Positions 26,152 through 33,971 of a stretch of DNA of 64,000 bases are shown here, one piece after another. How positions within the stretch are numbered: position 1 is the stretch's first letter; each line of letters starts with the position of its first letter. This stretch comes from Arthrobacter subterraneus (GTDB lineage: Bacteria > Actinomycetota > Actinomycetes > Actinomycetales > Micrococcaceae), in the NCBI RefSeq assembly GCF_900099735.1, contig NZ_FNDT01000011.1, forward strand, positions 46,745 through 110,744, read 5' to 3'. Below the pieces are notes generated by a model. That model was given only the letters and a program-made list of their open reading frames with translations. It was not told the DNA's origin and searched no databases. A program made the translations under genes and the position numbers.

Positions 26152-27448
26152 CCGGCTGAGAGCCGCGCGTCCCAAGCCGGCAGCTCCAACTGATGAGGAA
26201 AAGCCCGGAACGACGACGGCGGCTTCCGCTGCGTCACCGGCAGCCCCTGCTGCACCCCCAACAAAGCCCTCGGAAGCAACTGCGCCGGCCAAACCGGATC
26301 AGGGTGTGCCTGGCCAGTCCGCGCCCGACTCCGCTCCGGCGTCGGACACCACAGACTCCGGCCCCACGCCAGGCGAGAGGCGGGCGGCAACCGAAGCCGC
26401 CAGGCTCAGGGCTGCACGTGCAGAAAAGCTCAAGGCCGCCTCCGGCACTGCCTCCGCCTGGGCCGCCAAGTCAGGGAAGCGGACCGCGGCGCTGACAGCT
26501 GCCGCCTCCCGGGGCGTCGTGGCCAACGTCCGTTCATGGCGGGCGGACCAGGTGCGGCGCATCCTGGTCAGCATCATCGTTCCCGGTGCGCTGGCGGCCA
26601 CGGCCATCATTGCCGGCGTCTTCGCTGACCGGGAGATCCTGGGCGCCGAGCTGCTGCGTCCGGACCTGACGCTGGTGTCCCCCAACCAGTACTCGCTCTT
26701 CATCTGGGCCCTGATCGGGGTGGGGATGCTCGGGTATGTGGTTCACCAGTGGCTGCCGCGCCAGGCGCACAGCCCGCGGCACCGGGGCCTCGGCTGGATC
26801 GTCATGGCAGCGCTGCTGCTGAATCTCGCACTCACCTGGCTGATAAGGGATGAGCTTCACACCGAGAGCCTCGTGGTGCACGGACTCCTGCTGCTCCTGC
26901 TTCTGGTTTCCCTGCGGTGGCTCAACCGGTGGTCCGCGTTCTCGTCGCTCGAGGGTGCGCTGGTTGATGTGCCCCTTGGGCTGTTCCTCGGCTGGACCGG
27001 CTTCACGGCGCTGACCCACACCGCCGCCGTCCTGTCCCTCAACGGCTTCTCCTGGCTGACAGGGGACGAGTTCGTGTGGGCGCTCATCGGCCTCGGCATC
27101 ATCGTTCTGGTGGGCGGCGTTGTCTGCTCACTGGACCGCGGACGCATGGCCGTCGCTCTCGCCGCTGTGTGGGGCATGGGCTGGATCATTGTGGAACGGT
27201 TATTGGGCCAGCCGCAGTCGCTCCTCATGGCCGGCGCGACAGCCCTGGCCGCGTTCCTCCTGCTCATCACCGCAGGCTCGCGCCGGCACCGCGTGGATCA
27301 CTCGTACCGGCGGGAGCTCCGTCGGCGGCAGACCTCGCATCTGCCGCCGATCGAGCTGGACGATGAAGACTACGAATACTACGAGGAGGAACCCGAACCG
27401 TTCGAGGACGGCGAGGATCCCCCGCCCCGGCCGCGTCGGGTTCTTTGA
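26033..27448 (+). CDS. tryptophan-rich sensory (TspO/MBR-related) membrane protein with long Pro/Ala-rich N-terminus
   Basis: A 471-residue protein. Residues 1-160 are Pro/Ala/Thr-rich and probably cytoplasmic. A hydrophobic helix near 185 and four to six more helices follow (SPNQYSLFIWALIGVGMLGY, LGWIVMAALLLNLALTWL, FSWLTGDEFVWALIG, WGMGWIIVERLL). Scattered Trp residues are as in actinobacterial tryptophan-rich sensory proteins distantly related to TspO. The C-terminus is very acidic (DDEDYEYYEEEPEPFED) then basic. ATG 26033 lies inside the DedA gene; the 119-nt overlap is long, and a later start is possible. Ligand unknown. Confidence 0.75.
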   Translation: MSMPTPSNHRLPQPPPVPPRKTPETHPNPPQQSGTESVLDRLRAARPKPAAPTDEEKPGTTTAASAASPAAPAAPPTKPSEATAPAKPDQGVPGQSAPDSAPASDTTDSGPTPGERRAATEAARLRAARAEKLKAASGTASAWAAKSGKRTAALTAAASRGVVANVRSWRADQVRRILVSIIVPGALAATAIIAGVFADREILGAELLRPDLTLVSPNQYSLFIWALIGVGMLGYVVHQWLPRQAHSPRHRGLGWIVMAALLLNLALTWLIRDELHTESLVVHGLLLLLLLVSLRWLNRWSAFSSLEGALVDVPLGLFLGWTGFTALTHTAAVLSLNGFSWLTGDEFVWALIGLGIIVLVGGVVCSLDRGRMAVALAAVWGMGWIIVERLLGQPQSLLMAGATALAAFLLLITAGSRRHRVDHSYRRELRRRQTSHLPPIELDDEDYEYYEEEPEPFEDGEDPPPRPRRVL

Positions 27449-27456
27449 CCTTCACT

Positions 27457-27528
27457 GCCCAGGTGAGAGTGATCGCTCAGGTGAGAGTGATCGCTCAGGT
27501 GAGAGTGACTGCTCAGGTGAGAGTGATC
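27457..27528. repeat. four-copy 18-bp tandem repeat containing the stop codon of the adjacent gene
   Basis: Units of 18 bp: GCCCAGGTGAGAGTGATC, then GCTCAGGTGAGAGTGATC, GCTCAGGTGAGAGTGACT and GCTCAGGTGAGAGTGATC. On the - strand each unit reads as the last codons plus stop of the quinone oxidoreductase (ITLT-TGA), so in-frame stop codons repeat every 18 nt in three units; the outermost unit has TGG. Confidence 0.95.
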
Positions 27529-28436
27529 GCGATTTTCCCGCGGGTGTGGCCGTCCATGTTCGCTGCGAACGCCTCGGCGGCCCGCTCCAGCGGGTAGGTT
27601 TCAGCGAGCACCGGCTTGACGTCGCCCGCCTCGATGAGGTCGGCGAGCGTGGAGAGGTCGGCGGCGACCGGCCGCACAAAGATATACCGGCCCCCGTGTT
27701 CCTTGACGTCCGCGTCAGCGATGGAGGCAACGCGTCCCGCCTGGGACAGTACGTCGAGCGACGCCCGCCAGTCATCACCACCCACGAAGTCGACGACGGC
27801 GCTCACACCGTCGGGCGCGATCTCCCGTACCCGGTCGGCAATACCCTCCCCATAGGTGAGGGGTTCCGCGCCGAGCCCGCGGAGGAAATCGTGGTTCCGT
27901 TCCGAGGCCGTGGCGATCACGCGGGCTCCGCGGGCGCGGGCGATCTGGATACCGAAGGTGCCCACGCCGCCGGCGCCATTGTGGACCAGCACAGTGTCGC
28001 CGCTGCCGACCTCCAGCGCATCGAGGGTCTGCAGCGCGGTCAGGCCGGTCAGCGGGACGGTGGCCGCTTCCTCCCAGGAGAGGTTGGCGGGCTTGCGCGA
28101 GAGCGTGCGCACCGGCGCGGCGACCTGCTCGGCAAACGTTCCCTGGCCCACGGTATCCATCCGCACGTAACCCATCACCTCGTCACCGGCCGAGAACTCG
28201 GTCACCGCGGGTCCCGGCTGGAGAACGACGCCGGCAACGTCCCAGCCCGGGATCACCGGGAAGTGGGCCGTCAGGGCACCGTCGAGATATCCCGCCATGA
28301 CCTTCCAGTCGACGGGGTTCACGGAGGCCGCTTTCACTTCAATGAGGACCGTGTCCGGTCCGACCCTGGGATCCGGCTGGTCACCGTATTCGAGAACTCC
28401 CTGATCGCCGTACTTCGAATAGAACACTGCTTTCAC
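27513..28436 (-). CDS. zinc-independent NADPH:quinone oxidoreductase (MDR superfamily)
   Basis: A 307-residue medium-chain dehydrogenase/reductase of the quinone oxidoreductase group. The N-terminal catalytic fold has PGWDVAGVV, and the Rossmann motif is HNGAGGVGTFGIQIARARG. There are no zinc-ligand Cys clusters. The GTG start at 28436-28434 is supported by GGAAGGAAG 5 nt upstream (start of protein MKAVFYSKYG). An in-frame extension further upstream lacks this. The 3' end lies in the 18-bp tandem repeat, which has duplicated the last codons and stop. Confidence 0.9.
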   Translation of the reverse strand: MKAVFYSKYGDQGVLEYGDQPDPRVGPDTVLIEVKAASVNPVDWKVMAGYLDGALTAHFPVIPGWDVAGVVLQPGPAVTEFSAGDEVMGYVRMDTVGQGTFAEQVAAPVRTLSRKPANLSWEEAATVPLTGLTALQTLDALEVGSGDTVLVHNGAGGVGTFGIQIARARGARVIATASERNHDFLRGLGAEPLTYGEGIADRVREIAPDGVSAVVDFVGGDDWRASLDVLSQAGRVASIADADVKEHGGRYIFVRPVAADLSTLADLIEAGDVKPVLAETYPLERAAEAFAANMDGHTRGKIAITLT

Positions 28437-28563
28437 GGGCGCTTCCTTCCATTGATCCGGTGGCTTCTCTCTGGGGCAACCCCGCGGACCCGCCGCAGCA
28501 TTCCCCAGGGCCGCAGTGCAGGCGGTCACACCCGGCGGAAGTCCATGGAGCTAGAGGGAGGCG

Positions 28564-29769
28564 CTAGAGGATCGCCGAGACTCCCGTGACGGCCCGCCCC
28601 ACGATGAGCGTGTTGATCTCGAAGGACCCCTCGTAGGTGTAGATGGCCTCGGCGTCCGCGAAGATCTTGGCCATCCCGTAGTCGGTCACAATGCCGTTGC
28701 CGCCGAAGATCGCCCTGCCCAGCGCCACGGTCTCACGCATCCGTGAGGAGGTATAGGACTTTGCGAGCGCCGCCTGCGCCATGTCCGCCCCGCTGTGCCG
28801 GACCTGCTGCTGCACTCCGTGCGATCCGCGATGCTCATCCTCCTGCAGCTGCGCCACGCGCGCCATCAGCCCCAGGCTGGCGGTGGTGTTCCCGAGCATG
28901 CGGACCAGCTGTTCCTGGATGAGCTGGAAACTGGCCAGCGGGCGCCCGAACTGGTGGCGTTCGACGGCGTAGGCCCGCGCCGCATCGAACGCGGCGAGCT
29001 GCTGCCCTACCGCCTGCCAGCCCACCAGGATGCGCGAGCCCCGCAACAGGTGCTTGGTGTCGGTGAAACTGTTGATCCCGGCGAAGCGGTCAGCCTCCGG
29101 GACCCGGACGTTGTCCAGGAGGATGTCTGCGTTCTGCACCGTCCGCAGCGCAATCTTGTTCTCGATCGCCGTCCGGGTCACCCCCGGCAGCGTCGCGTCG
29201 AGGATGAAGCCGCGCACGGAGCCGTCCTCGGTATCGCGTGCCCACAGCAGCATGTAGTCGCAGAAGGTGCCGTTCCCGATCCAGCGCTTGGCTCCGTTCA
29301 GGACCCAGGTGTCACCGTCGCGGGTGGCGGTGGTTGCCATGCCGCCGGCAACGTCGGAGCCGTGCAGCGGTTCGGTCAGCGCAAAGGCGCCGGTAATGGT
29401 CAGCGCCATCGCGTCGTCGAGCAGGCGGGCCTTCTGCTCCTCGGTTCCGAACTCGTGCAGGGCCTCGACAAAGAGATCGTGATGCACCATGAAGAACGTG
29501 GCCAGCGACGTGTCCGCGCGGGTGAGCTCGGCGATGACCATCCCGCTGAACAGGTAGCTGTACCCCTGCTGCACGGGCGTGCTCAGGTTGAGGCCGGCCA
29601 GTTTGGGCAGCACCTCCAGCGGGAATTCAGCCCGGTTCCACCAGTCGGTGGCGTACGGCGTCACCTCAGCGGCAAGGAAATCGCGAACCTCCTGAAGCTT
29701 CGCCCGTTCGGCGTCGCTGAGCAGGGACTCGAATCCGTAGAAGTCTGCGGATGGGAGGCCGCTCTCCAT
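28564..29769 (-). CDS. acyl-CoA dehydrogenase family protein (glutaryl-CoA dehydrogenase-like)
   Basis: A 401-residue FAD enzyme performing alpha,beta-dehydrogenation of an acyl-CoA. Motifs: GAFALTEPLHGSDVAGG (FAD/acyl binding), KRWIGNGTFCDYMLLWAR, and the C-terminal catalytic Glu region YTYEGSFEINTLIVGRAVTG. This last segment resembles glutaryl-CoA dehydrogenase more than straight-chain enzymes. ATG 29769 has AAAGGA upstream. The SDR gene lies 34 nt upstream on the same strand, so the two likely form an operon for oxidising one acyl-CoA. Confidence 0.9.
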   Translation of the reverse strand: MESGLPSADFYGFESLLSDAERAKLQEVRDFLAAEVTPYATDWWNRAEFPLEVLPKLAGLNLSTPVQQGYSYLFSGMVIAELTRADTSLATFFMVHHDLFVEALHEFGTEEQKARLLDDAMALTITGAFALTEPLHGSDVAGGMATTATRDGDTWVLNGAKRWIGNGTFCDYMLLWARDTEDGSVRGFILDATLPGVTRTAIENKIALRTVQNADILLDNVRVPEADRFAGINSFTDTKHLLRGSRILVGWQAVGQQLAAFDAARAYAVERHQFGRPLASFQLIQEQLVRMLGNTTASLGLMARVAQLQEDEHRGSHGVQQQVRHSGADMAQAALAKSYTSSRMRETVALGRAIFGGNGIVTDYGMAKIFADAEAIYTYEGSFEINTLIVGRAVTGVSAIL

Positions 29770-29803
29770 TGAGCTGTCCTTTCGATGGGTTGAAAAAGGG
29801 GGT

Positions 29804-30580
29804 TTATTTGGGGGCCATGCGGATGGCGCCGTCGAGCCGGATGGTCTCCCCGTTGAGCATCTGGTTCTCCACGATGTGCGCAACCAGTGCGGCGTATTCG
29901 GTGGCCTTGCCGAGCCGGGAGGGGTGCGGCACCTGCTTCCCCAGGGAGTCCTGGGCCTCCTGCGGCAGCCCTGCCATCATGGGGGTCTCGAAAATCCCCG
30001 GGGCGATGGTCATGACGCGGATGAAGGACCGTGCAAACTCGCGGGCGATCGGCAGCGTCATCGCCGCCACCGCACCCTTCGACGCGGAGTAGGCGGGCTG
30101 CCCGATCTGCCCGTCGAACGCTGCGACGGACGCCGTGTTGATGATGACGCCGCGCTCGGAGGTCCCGGTGTCCGTCTGCACCGGATCCGTGGCCGCCATC
30201 GCGGCAGCCGCGAGCCGCAGCACGTTGAACGTACCGATCAGGTTGATGTTGATGACCCTGCTGAACTGCTCCAGCGGCAGCACTCCGTCCCGGCCCAGCA
30301 CCTTGCCGGGGGTGGCCACTCCTGCACAGTTCACCACGATCCGCAGCGGACCGAGCTCTGCCGCCGCATCCACCGCAGCCTGCACCTGCTCCTCGCTGGT
30401 CACATCGGCCGGCACAAACCGCGCCCGCTCGCCCAGGGAGGATGCGAAGGCAGCCCCGTCCGACTGCGGCAGATCCAGGATCACCACCGCCGCGCCGTCG
30501 TCATGCAGCCGCTGCGCCGTCGCCCGGCCAAGCCCGGACGCACCGCCGGTCACCAGGGCCACTGTTCCTGCACACTCCAT
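29804..30580 (-). CDS. SDR family 3-hydroxyacyl-CoA dehydrogenase-like protein
   Basis: A 258-residue short-chain dehydrogenase. [12 protein letters not shown] is the NAD motif at about residues 11-22, VNCAGVA follows, the catalytic [23 protein letters not shown] gives Ser, Tyr and Lys, and [10 protein letters not shown] follows. The arrangement and the C-terminal [15 protein letters not shown] match type II 3-hydroxyacyl-CoA dehydrogenases (HSD17B10-like). Together with the adjacent acyl-CoA dehydrogenase it would cover two steps of beta-oxidation. ATG 30580 has AAAGGAG. A 12-bp direct repeat CGTCGAAGTTCA x2 lies just upstream (about 30595-30618). Confidence 0.9.
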   Translation of the reverse strand: MECAGTVALVTGGASGLGRATAQRLHDDGAAVVILDLPQSDGAAFASSLGERARFVPADVTSEEQVQAAVDAAAELGPLRIVVNCAGVATPGKVLGRDGVLPLEQFSRVININLIGTFNVLRLAAAAMAATDPVQTDTGTSERGVIINTASVAAFDGQIGQPAYSASKGAVAAMTLPIAREFARSFIRVMTIAPGIFETPMMAGLPQEAQDSLGKQVPHPSRLGKATEYAALVAHIVENQMLNGETIRLDGAIRMAPK

Positions 30581-30741
30581 GACATCTCCTTTGCGTCGAA
30601 GTTCACGTCGAAGTTCAAGCGGGAGGAAAACCGCTCCTCTTCGAAGCCTACTGTGACGCAGCGCACCGCAGCACTGCGCCCGCGGACGCACTGGGCATTG
30701 TGCTCAACAACGGACCCGGCGGCGCGGTTTAGGGTGGCTCT

Positions 30742-31833
30742 ATGCCCACCAGCAACGCATTTGAGGAACAAGCCCGCGCCCGCGCCGCAGCAGCGGCCGC
30801 GTCAGTCTCCGGCGCCTTCGGTGGCCGGCTGTTCGGCCTCCCCGGCACCCACCTGGCGCACGTGAGCCTCCCGCGCCGGACGGGAGCACCCTGGCACTAC
30901 TGGTGGCAGGCGCACTACCTCGACTGCCTGCTCGACGCCGCAGAGCGGGAAAGCGCCAACTCCAGCGAGCACGACGACGGCGCCTGCCACCGCACGCACG
31001 CCCGGCGCCTGCTGCGCACCATCCGGCTGCGCAACGGCGGCCGCTGGCGCAACAGCTACTACGACGACATGGCCTGGCTGGCTCTCGCCGCGCTGCGTGC
31101 GGCTGACATCGCCGGAACCCGGCCGCTCTCCGCTCTGAACCCGGTCCTGGCGTCCGCGCACACGCCGGACCTCGGCGGCGGCCTGTTCTGGAACACCTCC
31201 CGTGATTTCAAAAACACCCCGGCCACCGCCCCCGCGGCGCTGTATTTCGCCAGGCTCGGACGGCGGGAGGAGGCCGCCCGCCTGGTCGACTGGCTGTTCG
31301 CCCGGCTCCAGGACCCGGAAACCGGACTCCTCCGTGATGGCATCCGCACCCCCGGCGAGCGCCTCGTGACCGACCTCTACACCTACAACCAGGGCCCCGT
31401 CCTCGGCGTCCTGCTGGCGCTCGGCGGCGAACAGAACCTGCAGCGCGCAGGGAACCTCATCGACGCCGTGGCAACGCACCTCGTCCAGCCGTCCGGTGCC
31501 CTGCGCACGCACGGCGGTGGCGACGGCGGCCTCTTCACCGGGATCCTCGCCCGCTACCTCGCCCTCGCAGCCGTGTCACCTGCGCTGCCGGAGGCATCCC
31601 GCACCACCGCCGGAACCCTGATTACGACGACGGCGGACGCCCTCTGGGAGGGGCGCACGGAGCGGGAGGTCGGCAGCCGCCGTCGTACCGTGGTTGTCTT
31701 CCCCTCCACACCGGGGGTACCGGCGGGCATCGGCACGGTGGAGTTGTCCACCCAGCTTCAGTCCTGGATGGTCCTCGAGGCGGCGTGCAGGGTTCCAGCG
31801 GTCAGGCCTGCGAACGCCCCCGGGGACGGGTGA
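30742..31833 (+). CDS. glycoside hydrolase family 76 protein (alpha-1,6-mannanase-like)
   Basis: A 363-residue (alpha/alpha)6-barrel protein. NSYYDDMAWLALAALRA contains the adjacent catalytic Asp pair of GH76, with GGLFWNT and TYNQGPVLG as further signatures. Family members cut alpha-1,6-mannan, found in yeast walls and in actinobacterial lipomannan. No signal peptide is seen, so it may act in the cytoplasm, unusual for GH76. TAGGGT lies 6 nt before ATG 30742 (leaderless). The 3' end overlaps the converging gene by 32 nt. Confidence 0.88.
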   Translation: MPTSNAFEEQARARAAAAAASVSGAFGGRLFGLPGTHLAHVSLPRRTGAPWHYWWQAHYLDCLLDAAERESANSSEHDDGACHRTHARRLLRTIRLRNGGRWRNSYYDDMAWLALAALRAADIAGTRPLSALNPVLASAHTPDLGGGLFWNTSRDFKNTPATAPAALYFARLGRREEAARLVDWLFARLQDPETGLLRDGIRTPGERLVTDLYTYNQGPVLGVLLALGGEQNLQRAGNLIDAVATHLVQPSGALRTHGGGDGGLFTGILARYLALAAVSPALPEASRTTAGTLITTTADALWEGRTEREVGSRRRTVVVFPSTPGVPAGIGTVELSTQLQSWMVLEAACRVPAVRPANAPGDG

Positions 31834-32386
31834 GCGCGGCGAGAAGGACCCCCGCGGCGAGCGAGCTGAGCGTCGCGACCCCGAGGTCGCCCATGGTGTC
31901 GGCGTAGGTGACGTAGATGTCCTCGTCCACCCAGGCGTCTCCGGCCCACTCCGCGAACTCCCAGAGCACGCTGAGCGTGATGCCGAGCAGCGTCACCTGG
32001 AACACCACGCCCACACGGTGCCGGTATGTGGGACCGGGCGGCGGCAGCAACCGGAGATGGGAGGCCAGCACGTACGCCATTCCCGCGACCGGGCCGGTGC
32101 AGAGGTAGTGGACCAGCAGGTCCCACCAGGGGATCACCTCGTACAGGTTCAGGACGCTGCTCCAGCAGGCAAAGATCAGCGCGCACCCGTAGACGGTGTC
32201 GAACACGGGGTGGGGACGCGCGTACCGGGAGAGCGTGAGTCCGCCGAGCGCCAGGAAGAACACCGCAACATCCACCGGCCCCCACCAGAGAACCATGGCC
32301 AGAGTGCTGAGTATGGCAACGGCCCTGACACTGTCCGCGGCGACCTCGGCGGGAGTAGCCGGCCGTCGGATGAGGTCGGCAATCAT
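31802..32386 (-). CDS. YjdF/DUF2238-like membrane protein
   Basis: A 194-residue protein with five to six membrane helices. The acidic membrane motifs WWDLLVHYLCTGP, LWEFAEW and TYADTMGDLGVATL match the YjdF/DUF2238 pattern (WDxxxH ... WExxEW ... DTxxDL). The function is unknown. ATG 32386 was chosen because it begins the conserved part (MIADLIRRP); a 21-codon in-frame extension reaches 32449. It converges with the GH76 gene, overlapping 32 nt at the 3' ends. Confidence 0.75.
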   Translation of the reverse strand: MIADLIRRPATPAEVAADSVRAVAILSTLAMVLWWGPVDVAVFFLALGGLTLSRYARPHPVFDTVYGCALIFACWSSVLNLYEVIPWWDLLVHYLCTGPVAGMAYVLASHLRLLPPPGPTYRHRVGVVFQVTLLGITLSVLWEFAEWAGDAWVDEDIYVTYADTMGDLGVATLSSLAAGVLLAALTRPRGRSQA

Positions 32387-32427
32387 GGGTTCAAGCCTAC
32401 TGGGCGGGGAACCGCGCGGCAGGCGAC

Positions 32428-32455
32428 GCTGGAGTGCCGGGACAGACACTCCAGC
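32428..32455 (-). terminator. hairpin after the MHS transporter gene
   Basis: GCTGGAGTG ... CACTCCAGC, a perfect 9-bp stem, 24 nt beyond the stop of the last gene of the gabT operon. No T run. Confidence 0.5.
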
Positions 32456-32479
32456 CTCGGGTCTGCGGCGTTGTGCGCT

Positions 32480-33931
32480 CTAGAAGTCGTCGCGCCGCTT
32501 CTGGGCGTCAGCGCGATTGAGCTCCACGTATTCTCGTTTCGGCAGGCCCACGGACCGGGGATCACCCGGAAGTTCCTCCCCCCGCAGGGTGGCCTGCGCT
32601 GTCTCGCGCATGCACAAAATACTCACCAGCCCAACGACACCGGCCAGCGCCATGTACCAGCCGGGTACCAGCTGGTTGCCGGTAGTCTCGATCAACTGGT
32701 TGGCGACAGTCTGGGAAGGCCCTGCGAAGAACGCCGTCGAGAAGTTATAGGCGATTGCAAAGCCGGTGTAACGGACGGCCGTAGGGAACAGGGCCGGCAG
32801 TGTTGAGGAAACAGAGGACACCAGGATCACGAGCAGGAATCCAAGTACGGCAAGGCCCAGGAACTGCAGGGCAAGGCTGGGCATGCCAAGGAGCATCACG
32901 GCCGGCACGGACAGCAGCGTATATCCGAGCGCGGCTGCGAGCAGCAGCGGCTTGCGGCCCACCCGATCGGAGAGTGCTCCAACCGGCGGAATCGCCAGAA
33001 GCATCAGAGCCATAATCGCCACCAGCATCCAGTTTCCCTGTGCGGTGCTGTGTCCCAGCTGGCCGCTCAGGTACGTCGGCATGTAGCCGAGGATCAGGTA
33101 GAACGCCACGTTCAGCAGCACCACAAAACCCGCGAGGACCAGGAGCTGGCGCCAGTTGTGCTTCAGCGCGTGCCGGAGCGGCGATCGCATGGTTTCCTTG
33201 TGCTGCGAGGCCTCGGAGAAGACCGGCGCCTCCACCAGGCGGGTCCGGATCCACAGTGCTGTGAGTCCCAGTGGGATGGTCAGCAGGAACGGCAGCCGCC
33301 ACCAGCCGGCCTCCATGCCGTCATCACCGACGATGGTGATCAGGGTGGTGCAGACAATCGCGGCGAGCATGAACCCGACCGTGGTGCCGAACTCCAGGAA
33401 GGAACCCAGGAAGCCACGACGGCGATCCGGCGCGGATTCCGCCATGTACACCGCGGCCCCACCGTATTCACCGCCGGCGGAGAAGCCCTGCACCAGGCGG
33501 CAGACCAGCAGCAGGACGGGTGCGAGGAGGCCGGCCGTCTCCAGCGTGGGAAGCAAACCGATGGCGCCTGTTGCCGCGGTCATCAGGGTCACGGTGAGGA
33601 CCATAATCTTCTGGCGGCCCACCTTGTCGCCCAACGGTCCCAGGATCAGGCCGCCCAGCGGGCGGACCAGGAAGGAGAGTGCCAACGTGGCGAGCGTCAG
33701 CGTGACGCCGAGGCCGCCGTCGCCCTCCTCAGAGCCGAAGAAGTTCACGGCCATGTAAATCGTCAGGTAGCCGTAGACGCCGTAGTCAAACCACTCGACG
33801 GCGTTGCCGAGCGCCGATCCGAGGATCGAGCGGTGCAGGGTGTTCTTGCCCTCCTGGGTGCTCGGCTCGGCGCCGGGCGCGGTGCCCGGTTCCGGATGGG
33901 CGTTGTGCACGGAATGTGGACTGGTCATCAT
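32480..33931 (-). CDS. MHS-family MFS transporter (ProP/KgtP-like)
   Basis: A 483-residue 12-helix major facilitator of the metabolite:H+ symporter family, which includes ProP (proline, betaine, ectoine) and KgtP (2-oxoglutarate). Signatures: GNAVEWFDYGVYGYL at helix 1, the loop 2-3 motif GPLGDKVGRQKIMVLT, and QGFSAGGEYGGAAVYMAE in helix 5. Start ATG 33931 with GAAGGA 7 nt upstream (a TTG three codons further up is rejected). Last gene of the gabT operon, 40 nt after the semialdehyde dehydrogenase. It is a second uptake route, besides the ABC importer, in the same GntR-controlled island. Confidence 0.9.
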   Translation of the reverse strand: MMTSPHSVHNAHPEPGTAPGAEPSTQEGKNTLHRSILGSALGNAVEWFDYGVYGYLTIYMAVNFFGSEEGDGGLGVTLTLATLALSFLVRPLGGLILGPLGDKVGRQKIMVLTVTLMTAATGAIGLLPTLETAGLLAPVLLLVCRLVQGFSAGGEYGGAAVYMAESAPDRRRGFLGSFLEFGTTVGFMLAAIVCTTLITIVGDDGMEAGWWRLPFLLTIPLGLTALWIRTRLVEAPVFSEASQHKETMRSPLRHALKHNWRQLLVLAGFVVLLNVAFYLILGYMPTYLSGQLGHSTAQGNWMLVAIMALMLLAIPPVGALSDRVGRKPLLLAAALGYTLLSVPAVMLLGMPSLALQFLGLAVLGFLLVILVSSVSSTLPALFPTAVRYTGFAIAYNFSTAFFAGPSQTVANQLIETTGNQLVPGWYMALAGVVGLVSILCMRETAQATLRGEELPGDPRSVGLPKREYVELNRADAQKRRDDF

Positions 33932-33971
33932 TGGTTCGTCCTTCAAGAAAACGGAATTCGGTTAGGGGTGG

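Noticed and set aside
27457..27528. CRISPR array
   Set aside because: Four directly abutting 18-bp units without spacers form a simple tandem repeat; no cas genes occur in the window.
27120..28589. 489-codon + strand open frame opposite the quinone oxidoreductase
   Set aside because: Antisense to a clear MDR gene with Rossmann motif; no domain in the translation.
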